Positions 1 through 7,300 of a stretch of 9,301 nt of DNA are shown piece by piece. A program made the translations under genes and the position numbers. Numbering within the stretch: position 1 is the stretch's first letter; each line of letters opens with the position of its first letter. The notes beneath the pieces are model-generated. The model was given only the letters and a program-made list of their open reading frames with translations, was not told the DNA's origin and made no database searches. Source of the DNA: Planctomycetota bacterium. GTDB lineage: Bacteria > Planctomycetota > Phycisphaerae > FEN-1346. Where the stretch lies: the NCBI GenBank assembly GCA_026386995.1, contig JAPLMO010000301.1, positions 1-9,301 on the forward strand, in the 5' to 3' direction.

Positions 1-1
1 T

Positions 2-43
2 TCCCGACTCCCGAATCCCGACTCCCGACTCCCGACTCCCGCC
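2..43. repeat. Heptamer tandem repeat TCCCGAC
   Basis: Six consecutive 7-base units can be read: four exact TCCCGAC units (2-8, 16-22, 23-29, 30-36), one TCCCGAA (9-15) and one TCCCGCC (37-43), followed by a decaying TCCGCTT. The array touches the left edge, so its full length is unknown. It is not a CRISPR array because there are no spacers. The period of 7 would shift frame with each unit gained or lost, which fits non-coding DNA. Confidence 0.85.
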
Positions 44-122
44 TCCGCTTATGATATCGATCTTGGCATTAAACCATACGCAAAATTAGGGACACCCGCG
101 AGCCCTGTGAAAAATTTCACGA

Positions 123-155
123 ACGTAAGTGTTTTTGCAAAAGTGGCACTTACGT
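123..155. repeat. 33-bp inverted repeat element, copy 1
   Basis: Perfect 9-bp arms ACGTAAGTG (123-131) and CACTTACGT (147-155) flank a 15-base centre containing TTTTTGCAAAA. The element has the same length and nearly the same left half as a second copy at 359-391. It could be a REP-like dispersed palindrome, a protein binding site, or an RNA hairpin. A 14-base near-palindrome with arms GTGAAA and TTTCAC lies at 107-120, directly beside it. Confidence 0.8.
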
Positions 156-170
156 CAAATGGGACCCCTC

Positions 171-245
171 AAAAACCGCTCCAGAAGGCTCAAAACACTA
201 TCAAGTTCTGATCAAAAACTGACAAAACTGATCAAAAAGGATCAA
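171..245. other. Phased A-tracts and ATCAA repeats
   Basis: Runs of four or five A begin at 171, 192, 214, 224 and 234, spaced by 21, 22, 10 and 10 bases, close to multiples of the helical repeat. The word ATCAA begins at 200, 211, 231 and 241, again near-helical spacing, and CTGATCAAAAA occurs twice (208-218 and 228-238) at a 20-base step. Phased A-tracts are known to curve DNA. Whether this serves a promoter, a binding protein or a mobile element end cannot be told from sequence. Confidence 0.5.
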
Positions 246-288
246 GTTTGGTCTTGCCCATCTTAACATTTTGACGCGCCACCCCCTC

Positions 289-302
289 TGGCGCTAGCGC
301 CA
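289..302. repeat. 14-bp perfect palindrome
   Basis: TGGCGCTAGCGCCA reads identically on both strands. It is followed by a short stem AAGGC/GCCTT (302-306 and 314-318) that ends in TTTT, and by a second hairpin at 324-340. Together these could form a weak transcription stop for a gene to the left of the window, but this is inference. Confidence 0.5.
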
Positions 303-323
303 AGGCCGTTTTTGCCTTTTCGG

Positions 324-340
324 ACCCCCAAAAAGGGGGT
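324..340. repeat. ACCCCC-AAAAA-GGGGGT hairpin
   Basis: A 6-bp stem (324-329 with 335-340) encloses a five-A loop. There is no U-run after it on the plus strand, so it is not a canonical intrinsic terminator. It sits 18 bases before the second 33-bp inverted repeat. Confidence 0.5.
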
Positions 341-358
341 GCGCCGCTCTAATAATTG

Positions 359-391
359 ACGTAAGTGTTTCTGCAAAAACGCGACTTACGT
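359..391. repeat. 33-bp inverted repeat element, copy 2
   Basis: The arms are ACGTAAGT (359-366) and ACTTACGT (384-391). Compared with copy 1, the first 20 positions differ only once (T to C at position 13), while positions 21-25 diverge and the outer 8 bases of the right arm are conserved. Equal length, conserved arms and a variable inner segment argue for a shared element family rather than coincidence. Confidence 0.8.
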
Positions 392-640
392 TCAACTGCC
401 AAAATGGCTGGAACCGGGAACCCGCCCTTAAGCCTGGCGGGCAGGCCGGGAAAACGTCAAAAGCCCGGCGGCACGTTCAGCCGGCGACTTCGCCCAGGCG
501 AATCTTCGACTCGGCCGCCGCGGCGCAAGGGTTCGCGGCGGCTGAATCGCTCCAACGACTCGATGCCGAGGGCGAATTCCCTGAGCCTGCGGCACGTCTT
601 CGGGCACGCGGCTTCGCAGGTTCTGGGTGGCCATTATTGG

Positions 641-654
641 AAATTCGCGAATTT
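641..654. promoter_or_regulatory. AAATTCGCGAATTT palindrome, possible operator
   Basis: This is a perfect 14-bp palindrome within a short AT-rich dip (about 632-660) in GC-rich surroundings, roughly 90 bases before the preferred start of the sigma factor gene. It may be an operator or part of a promoter. A GGAAAT (639-644) followed by CGTT (657-660) loosely recalls ECF promoter elements, but the 12-base gap is shorter than usual, so I do not claim a promoter. Confidence 0.35.
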
Positions 655-743
655 TTCGTTTGCGTGTGCGTTTCAAGCAGAGGAAAGTCAGTGCATCGGA
701 GGCCAGTCTTCATCAACGGTCCATTCGGGGACAACTGCCACGC

Positions 744-1256
744 GTGAACCGGCCGAGCGAACAACAAGTTACCGCATGGTATCCGCGGTTGTTTCGCACT
801 GCGTTGCGATTGACCGGCAATGCCGAGGATGCCGCCGACCTCACCCAGCAGGCCTTCTGCAAGGCTCTCGGCACATGGGACCGGTTTGACGGAGCGGCCC
901 TTGCAACCACATGGCTTCACCAGATTCTGCTCAACTGCGTCAGGGACTGGGTCCGCCGACGGGCGGTTCGAAACGCCCCGCAAGTCGAGGAATGGGATCT
1001 TCTGCCTGCCATTGACGATGCCCCGGAAGGCCGCGAGAGGATCGAAAAGCAGGAGGAGGGGGCCGCGGTCCGCAGTGCGGTTGAGGGGCTCCCTGCCGGG
1101 GTCCGCAGTGCCTTGGTGGCCACGGTTATCGACGGGTATTCATACTCGGAGGCGGCCGAGTTGCTCCAGGTGCCGGTTGGGACAATTGCGTCGCGCGTTT
1201 ATCGGGCGCGGACCCTTTTGCGAGCCGCAATGGGCGATGCAACGGAAGAGGTGTAA
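744..1256 (+). CDS. ECF-type RNA polymerase sigma factor
   Basis: This is a small sigma-70 family factor of the extracytoplasmic function group, which directs RNA polymerase to a dedicated set of promoters. Counting from GTG at 744 (170 residues), region 2 spans about 12-75: WYPRLFRTALRLTGN, then DAADLTQQAF (2.2 core) and TTWLHQILLNCVRDWVRRR (2.3-2.4). Region 4 spans about 112-160, with the helix-turn-helix GYSYSEAAELLQVPVGTIASR followed by VYRARTLLR. There is no extra C-terminal domain. The frame stays open upstream, with GTG codons at 666 and 627, but those residues look unlike sigma factors and cover an AT-rich palindrome, so I prefer 744. The ribosome site there (GGGGA near 727-731) is poor, and the start is uncertain. 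The next gene begins two bases after the stop, which suggests co-regulation with its membrane partner. Confidence 0.9.
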   Translation: MNRPSEQQVTAWYPRLFRTALRLTGNAEDAADLTQQAFCKALGTWDRFDGAALATTWLHQILLNCVRDWVRRRAVRNAPQVEEWDLLPAIDDAPEGRERIEKQEEGAAVRSAVEGLPAGVRSALVATVIDGYSYSEAAELLQVPVGTIASRVYRARTLLRAAMGDATEEV

Positions 1257-1258
1257 CC

Positions 1259-2170
1259 ATGACCCAGGATGACACGCATCATGCCGATACGGCCGAGCGT
1301 CTTCAGGCGCTCCTGTCGGGAAGTCTCTCGCCCGCCGAAATGCGCCACGTGCTGGCGATGGTGGCCCGCGACGACGGCGCGAGGCGGATGCTCGACGAGA
1401 TGTTGGCACTGGAGCGCACGGTCCGCGCGGCCTACGGGTATGACCGCACGGAGGAGAAGATGAGGGACTCGCTTGCTTCCCTCCTGGCTTCGCTTCGAGC
1501 GGGCGGGATTCCCGCTGAAAAGGAGCGGCTTCGTGCTTCGCGCCGACCGGCCTTCAGGGTGCGGCGAGTGCTGGGCTCGCTGGCCGCATCGGTGGTTGTC
1601 GCCGCTTCGCTGTACGCGGCCATCTCGTCGCACCTCCTGAACCGGTCGATGCAGACCCAACTCAGCCAGGTCCCGGGTTCCGCCGCGCTGCCCAAGGTAA
1701 CCGAGACCGAAAGGGCCGGTTATAGCCGCATCTGGAGCGAGATCGCCCAGGCCGCCAGCGGTCCGAAACCGTGGATTCTCCTCTCGAACGGCGGGGGCGA
1801 GTTCGGATATCTCCCGTCGCCGTCCGCAGGAGCGGGAGAGGAGCGGCTCCTTCTTGTCAGATGCCTCGTCACGACAGGCGACGACGGGCGAGTCCAGACG
1901 ATCAACCTGCTGGTGCCGGCTCGGAGGAACCTCAGGCTGTCGCTTCCCGGAATCACCCACTTGGCCGGTCAGCCGGTGGCCTGCGACATCGCCATGTACG
2001 CCGACTCGGCAACCGTCGGGCTGACGGTGGGCAAGGGCTTAGCCGACGCCGTGGGCGTTCGGGGCCGCGTCGGCTTTGGCAACCAGTCAGTAGAGATCGG
2101 CGAGTTCCTCCTCGGCGGAAAGCCGATGCGCGTCGTGGTGCAAGCGGTGCCACTGGGCGCGGTTGGCTAG
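1259..2170 (+). CDS. Single-pass membrane protein, putative anti-sigma factor
   Basis: This 303-residue protein probably holds the adjacent sigma factor inactive at the inner membrane (inference from position and layout). The cytoplasmic part (about 1-103) opens with LLSGSLSPAEMRHVLAMVARDD, resembling the N-terminal helices of anti-sigma factors, and is basic just before the membrane (RRPAFRVRR). One transmembrane segment follows at about 104-126. Then comes an outside domain of about 175 residues with no recognised family, ending in beta-like sequence. The HxxxCxxC zinc motif of many anti-sigma factors is absent. The start is well supported by GAGGTG (1248-1253) five bases before ATG. The TAG stop lies inside the inverted-repeat element at 2167-2305, so the natural C-terminus may have been altered by its insertion. 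It could instead be an unrelated membrane sensor. Confidence 0.75.
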   Translation: MTQDDTHHADTAERLQALLSGSLSPAEMRHVLAMVARDDGARRMLDEMLALERTVRAAYGYDRTEEKMRDSLASLLASLRAGGIPAEKERLRASRRPAFRVRRVLGSLAASVVVAASLYAAISSHLLNRSMQTQLSQVPGSAALPKVTETERAGYSRIWSEIAQAASGPKPWILLSNGGGEFGYLPSPSAGAGEERLLLVRCLVTTGDDGRVQTINLLVPARRNLRLSLPGITHLAGQPVACDIAMYADSATVGLTVGKGLADAVGVRGRVGFGNQSVEIGEFLLGGKPMRVVVQAVPLGAVG

Positions 2171-2305
2171 AGCAGTTCACGCTTGACTGTAGCGAGTGGG
2201 TGCGCGGTGGGCAGTCTTGCCCACCGCACCGCCTCTCGACATTCCGCGCGGCGGGCAGGACTGCCCGCCGCGCGAGGGGCTACAAGCAAGCGTGAACTGC
2301 CCTAG
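2167..2305. repeat. 139-bp inverted-repeat element with two inner hairpins
   Basis: Terminal inverted repeats of 27 bp (2167-2193 and 2279-2305) share the core GCAGTTCACGCTTG and differ at 3 positions; both ends begin with CTAG. Inside are two strong hairpins. The first is GGTGGGCA/TGCCCACC (2206-2213 with 2218-2225), extended by GGTGC/GCACC. The second is a perfect 14-bp stem (2245-2258 with 2261-2274), extended by GCCTCTCG with CGAGGGGC. Folded, this gives a cloverleaf-like shape. It resembles a MITE or REP-type element. It includes the stop codon of the upstream gene and separates the regulatory pair from the exported-protein genes. Confidence 0.85.
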
Positions 2306-2336
2306 GGGACCGCGGTTGGGCAAAAGGAGACGACCC

Positions 2337-4346
2337 ATGAGTAAAGTAATGTTATCGTGGCTGCCGGTGGCGATGGTCGCATTTGCCGCAGCAGTTGTTT
2401 GGGCCGCTGACGCACCTCCCGTGGGCACGGCAACCACCGCGAGTGCCCCGGCCGCAACCGGCGACGCCGCTGCGGCAAAGGCGGCCCTGGTCACCGTTGC
2501 CGTCCTGGACTATGAGGCGGCTTCCCCGGGCAACCCTGAACTTGGGTCGCAGATTGCCGAGATCATGACCGCGCGGCTGAGTGTCGAGGACGGGCTGGAC
2601 CTGGTGGAGCGCGCCAAACTCGGCCAGGTCCTGAAGGAGCATCACCTGCCGCTCGTCGGCCTGGCCGACCAGCAGCAAGCCGCCCAGATCGGCAAACTCC
2701 TCGGGGCGAAACTGCTCGTCATGGGCAAGGCCTTCATGATGGACTCCAAGTTGATGATCGTCACGAAGGTCGTCGGCGTCGAGACCGGCCTCGTCAAGGG
2801 AACCCTGCGCTCGGTTGAGCAGAGCAAGCCCCTTTCAGAGGCCGTTGCCTCGGTGTCGGAAGACGTGGCCGCCCTGGTCCGGCGGGATGCGGCCAAACTC
2901 CTTCCGGCCGACGTGAAACTGGAAGACCCGGTTGCACAGATACGCAAGGACCTCGGCGACCGGCCCCGGCCCACGGTGGCCGTCATCATCCCCGAGCAGC
3001 ACCGGACCCGCGTGGTCATCGACCCGGCCGTGGAGACGGAGATCAAGCACCTTTTGGTGGAGTGCGGCTTCCGGGTCCTCGATACCGGCCGCAACGACCT
3101 GGCCGACTGGGCCAAGGGCATGATGCAAGGGCAGAAGGCGCCGTGGCCGGCGGCCCTGGCCGACGCCGACCTCATCGTCGTGGGCGAGGCGTTCAGCGAG
3201 TTTGCCCTCAGGACCGGCGACCTGGTGACCTGCGCCGCCCGGGCCGAGATCAACCTCATCAGCCGCCACAACGGCGAAATTCTGCTGGCCGACCGCGATA
3301 CCCAGCGTGCCATTGACCTGGCCGAGGCCATCGCCGGGAAGACCGCCCTTCAGAAGGCCGGCCGACGGCTGGGCGTGACCGTTTGCCGGCGGCTGGTGAC
3401 GTACAAGGGTCCGATCCTTCCGCCGCCTGCGCAACCGGCCCCGGCTGCGACCCCCGCCGCCGCGCCGTCGCCGCCCGCGAAGGGACCGGCGGGCGAAACG
3501 GGGCCAGCCGGTCCGACGGCGTCCGCCAAGCGGACCGTCTTCGCGGCACTGTTCGAAAACGAAACCGGCCAAGAGCAGTACGACCCCGCCGCCGCGGGCA
3601 TGGGCGACCTTGTGGCCGTGTTGCTGGCCGAGAGAGAGAATGTCCGCGTCGTGGAGCGGCAGCGGCTCGAGGCCCTCACGGACGAGCAGGCCCGAGCCCT
3701 CAAGGGTCTGACGGGCGAGGCGCACGCCATCAAGGCCGGCAAACTCTTCAAGGCCGATACGGTCATCACGGGCAGGCTATTCCTCCTGGAAGGCAAAATG
3801 ACCGTCAGCGCCAAGGCCATCGACATCGCCACGGAGCGCATCGTGGCATCGGACCAGATGTCGGGCCGCCCGGAGGACATCTTCGAGGTGGCCCTCCAAC
3901 TGGCGGGCAAACTGGCGAAGCAGATGGAATGGCCGCTGCCAAAGATCGACCTCTCGCAGATCGACAAGTCGCCCGTCGCCAGCCTGCACTTCGCCAAGGC
4001 CCTCAGCCACTACTATGCGGGGAACATGGACGAGGCCATTATGCAGTTCATGCGGACGATCGACCTCGACCCGAACTACACCGAGGTGCACTACTGGATG
4101 GGCCTGTGCTACGAAAAACTGGGCGAGCCGACGCACGCGGCCATCGACTTCGAGGTCTATCTGAAGGAGCATCCGAAGGGCAAGTACGCCCAGGACGCGG
4201 CGAAGCGGCTGGCCGTTGCCACGCAGAAGGCCGCCTCCGAGGCCGTCCCGCGCCTGGTGCCGGCCACCGTCCCCGCGCCCGCGGCGCCGGCCAAGGCCGT
4301 TACGCCGCCGCAGAAGGTTCCGACCGCCGAGGGGACCGCGAAATGA
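2337..4346 (+). CDS. Exported protein with CsgG/FlgO-like domains and TPR
   Basis: This 669-residue envelope protein probably forms assemblies or binds partners; no enzyme motif is visible. A signal peptide covers about 1-24 (MSKVMLSWLP...VVWAA). Residues 51-185 form a CsgG/FlgO-like domain: VTVAVLDYE, LGSQIAEIMTARL, LVERAKLGQVLKEH, IGKLLGAKLLVMGKAF. Residues 212-356 look like a divergent relative (PTVAVII..., ADLIVVGEAF). A Pro/Ala-rich linker (360-398) contains four Gly-X-Y triplets. Residues 399-532 are a second clear CsgG-like domain (VVERQRLEAL, KLFKADTVITGRLFLLEG). TPR-like helices follow at about 547-626 (HYYAGNMDEAIMQFMRTIDLDPN), then a Pro/Ala tail. ATG 2337 is chosen because AGGAG (2325-2329) lies seven bases upstream and a signal peptide follows. 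The stop overlaps the next start as ATGA, indicating translational coupling. Confidence 0.85.
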   Translation: MSKVMLSWLPVAMVAFAAAVVWAADAPPVGTATTASAPAATGDAAAAKAALVTVAVLDYEAASPGNPELGSQIAEIMTARLSVEDGLDLVERAKLGQVLKEHHLPLVGLADQQQAAQIGKLLGAKLLVMGKAFMMDSKLMIVTKVVGVETGLVKGTLRSVEQSKPLSEAVASVSEDVAALVRRDAAKLLPADVKLEDPVAQIRKDLGDRPRPTVAVIIPEQHRTRVVIDPAVETEIKHLLVECGFRVLDTGRNDLADWAKGMMQGQKAPWPAALADADLIVVGEAFSEFALRTGDLVTCAARAEINLISRHNGEILLADRDTQRAIDLAEAIAGKTALQKAGRRLGVTVCRRLVTYKGPILPPPAQPAPAATPAAAPSPPAKGPAGETGPAGPTASAKRTVFAALFENETGQEQYDPAAAGMGDLVAVLLAERENVRVVERQRLEALTDEQARALKGLTGEAHAIKAGKLFKADTVITGRLFLLEGKMTVSAKAIDIATERIVASDQMSGRPEDIFEVALQLAGKLAKQMEWPLPKIDLSQIDKSPVASLHFAKALSHYYAGNMDEAIMQFMRTIDLDPNYTEVHYWMGLCYEKLGEPTHAAIDFEVYLKEHPKGKYAQDAAKRLAVATQKAASEAVPRLVPATVPAPAAPAKAVTPPQKVPTAEGTAK

Positions 4347-7300
4347 GAGTCGCCGGCCGCCTCTTGCTTCTGGCCGTTGCCTTGGCCGCCTGCGCCGCGC
4401 CGTCATTGGCCGCCACGCCCGTGGCGGTCTTCAACTTCCAGATGAAGTCCGACACGCCCGACTGGAAGTGGCTGGAGAAGGGCCTCTCGGACCGCATCAC
4501 GACCGACTTCACGCGTGTCCGCGGGGTGACGGTCGTTGCCCGCGATGAGATGCAGATCATGGCCCAGGCGCTCCACTGGGTGCCGGAACTGGCCACCACC
4601 GACGCCAAGGCCGCCGGGACCATCAAGGCGCAACTCAAGATCAACACCCTTGTGACCGGCGTATACAGCGTCGAGGGGGACCGGATTCGCCTGACCGGCC
4701 AGATCATCGACGTGTCGACCCGCGAGGAGGTCGCCCGAAAGGAAATCGAAGGCCCCGCCCAGGAGGTGCTGGAACTCCAGCGTCAACTGTCGGCGGAACT
4801 CCTGTCGGTAGTGGTCAACAAGCCCGCCGCAGGCATCCTGGCGTCCCTGCCGGTCTGGACCCGCAGCCTCCCGGCGACCAAGGCGCTGTACGAAGGCATG
4901 GATCTCTACGACCAGGGGCGGTACGCGGAGGGGTGGCTTAAGTTCCGCCAGGCCTCGAAGACCGACCCGGGGTACATGGAGGCCCAGTACTGGGTGGGCA
5001 AGATGTATTACTTCATGGACCGCTACGAACACGCCCGGCTGGCGCTGGAAAAGTTCATGTACCTCGACACGACGCACCCGCGCGTCGGCGACACGATCAT
5101 GGAGTTTGCGCACACCTATGAGTCTCGCGGACTGCCGGCGGATGCGCTCCTGAAACTTTACGACGATCTCGGCCGGCGGTACCCTGAGGCTCGCCTCTGG
5201 GAGGGCTATGGCCCCTACGGCCGGTTAGGCTGGATCGATTGCCAGGAGTGGGCCAAGTACAAGTCGGCCCAGGTGCTCTTGCAGACCGGCCGCGCCAAGG
5301 AGGCCGCCATCCTGGCGGCTCCGGCGACGACTTTCGTCAACTCCAACATCGAGCCGCCGGTCGGCCTTATGAGCCTCCTGCGGCACAACGCGCTGACGGC
5401 CGAGCAGTTCGGGCCCGAGGTGATTTCCAATATTCACTCCCACAGCGACATTGTGCGGTTCACGGCCGACGGCCGCGAGGCCGTGATCGAGTTGTCGCAG
5501 CAGATGCGCATCCTGGGCCGGGAACAGAGAAACTTCGACCAGACCGCCATTTTCGACAGGGAAGAAACGGAGTTCTTCAGGTACCTTGTTGCGCCATCGG
5601 GGTACGTTTTCAAGTCGCTCCGCTTTTACCCGCTCGGCAGCGGCGATGATGCCAATATGGAGGTGAGATTGCGGCTCTTCGATGGCTACGATGCGCCCCG
5701 GTCGGCGCCCGTTGCGACGGCGCGAAAGAGCGGCATAGTGTTTGAGCCTTGCCCGCGGAGGGGCATTATGGTCGCCCACTGCACCCTGCGCGTGACCGGC
5801 CCGACGAGTTCGCCGGTGGTTGTGAGCGGTGCCCGCATCGCGGCGGCTCTGGAGAAGATGGTCGACCCTGGGGCCGTCGACGTGTCGTGCGCCGAGACGG
5901 CCTACTTTCGCGTCGAAGTCGACGGCGTGTTGGCGCGGTGGTTCCACGGCCTGGCGGGGCCGCTGGCGCCCGGCGAGCATACGGTGCGGCTCTCCCCGAT
6001 CTATGCCGACTCGCCGTACGGCGAGTGCACCGCAAAAGTTACGGTTTCGGCCGGCGAGGTGTCGCGGTTGCCGCTTCACCTGCCGTGGAAGGAAGGCGGC
6101 GGCTGGTCGGGTTGGACCCACGTGACGGTGCCGGACGTGTATCCCGGCCTCGCTCTCAAACTCAATCATACGCCTGGGGCGCCGGCCGTTCTGGCAGGCG
6201 ACGAGGACCTGCGGCTGGTGTGGTCGCGCGGCGGCGACCTGTGGTCCGCCGTCAGCACAGACGGCAAGGTTTTCTCGGAGCCGCGGAAACTGGACCTGCC
6301 GGTCTCAAGCGGCTGGATGGAGGGCAACCCGCGGCTCATGCGCGACGCTCGGGGGCGGTTTGTCCTGACGTTCGTGTCGGACCGCGATGCCCAGCACCGC
6401 ACGCTGGCATACAGCGCGTGGTCGCGAGATTTCGTGCACTGGAGCGCCCCGGCGGCAATCTCGAACCGTTCCATTCGCGAACGCTGGGCCGTCATGGCCG
6501 ACGATCGCGGCCGGACCCTGTGGGTCGAATCCCAAGATGGATTGTTGCGCATCTATGCCACCGGCGACGGCATCCGCTGGGAGGAACTCGCCGCCCTCAA
6601 GTCCGCGGAACCCAAGGGAAGCCTCTTGTCCCCCCACCTGTTTCAACGGCCCGACGGGCAGTACGAATTGCTGGCAACGAGCGGCAGGGTCTACTTGAGC
6701 GCCGATAAGCCCGACCCGAAAGACTGGCACGGCTGCGTGCGGTACCTGAGCGGCGACGCCAAGGTGTGGTCGCAGCCCCAACGTCTCTGGGATTCGCCGG
6801 AACTGCCGTACTCATGGGCCGGGGCCGCACGCGGCGATAAAGGCGCGGTTATCCTGGGTTTCGGCTCGGAGCGTGCCAGCGGGCTCACGAGCCTCTTCGC
6901 GGAACTGCCCGATGGCACGTGGAAGGCATCGGGCACGTTTCGCGGCTTGATACCCGGCGCCGGGGGGGCGATAGCATACCATCCGCGGTGGGGCTACGTC
7001 ATTGCCTGGATCATGCCCGAGGAGGACGACGGGTTTAACCGGCATCCGGCCTACGGTCCGTTCGTTATGCGCAATCCCTCTCTCGATGCCGTGATGGCGG
7101 CTCCCGGGGTGCGCATCGAACCGAAAAAACAGCCGCCGCCTCGCACGGATATCAAGCGTTTGCTCCAAGTGAGTCACGGAGATGGGCCGGTCACGTATGA
7201 GGAACTCAAGGAACCCGTTCGCACTGAGGGACCGACTTTGCCCCCGCCCGCGCCGGCGACACGCATCGGCGAACTGGCCTACGTCCGGGCCGCTCCGCCC

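Larger units (their letters stand above)
1..743. other. Gene-poor upstream region rich in short repeats
   Basis: No convincing gene was found here on either strand. Bases 60-390 are clearly richer in A and T than the rest of the window and contain inverted repeats, A-tracts and palindromes, which are listed separately. Bases 392-626 are GC-rich and open in several frames, but none shows a domain, a signal peptide or a well-placed ribosome binding site, so I treat those frames as chance. The region presumably carries the promoter of the sigma factor gene downstream, but no strong promoter match can be named. Confidence 0.6.

Noticed and set aside
84..101. Similarity between GGGACACCC here and GGGTGTGCGTCCC near 8716 as shared transposon ends
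   Set aside because: The match is short and needs gaps. It is within what chance allows.
356..360. TTGAC as a -35 promoter box
   Set aside because: No acceptable -10 box lies 16-18 bases downstream, and the hexamer overlaps the inverted repeat arm.
428..676. Minus-strand open frame of 82 codons in the gene-poor region
   Set aside because: Arg/Pro-rich, no recognisable motif, and no ribosome site that stands out. GC-rich DNA leaves such frames open by chance.
365..889. Plus-strand open frame of 174 codons
   Set aside because: Ser/Arg-rich with no domain, and its second half overlaps the sigma factor gene in another frame.
2196..2336. Earlier GTG start for the first CsgG-like gene
   Set aside because: These 47 codons are the hairpins of the inverted-repeat element. 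Starting at 2337 gives a proper signal peptide and a good ribosome site.
5225..6169. Long minus-strand open frame opposite the large gene
   Set aside because: His/Arg-rich composition is the mirror of a GC-rich coding strand. The plus-strand protein has clear domains and a signal peptide. The same applies to 2835-3725 and 4403-5113 on the minus strand.
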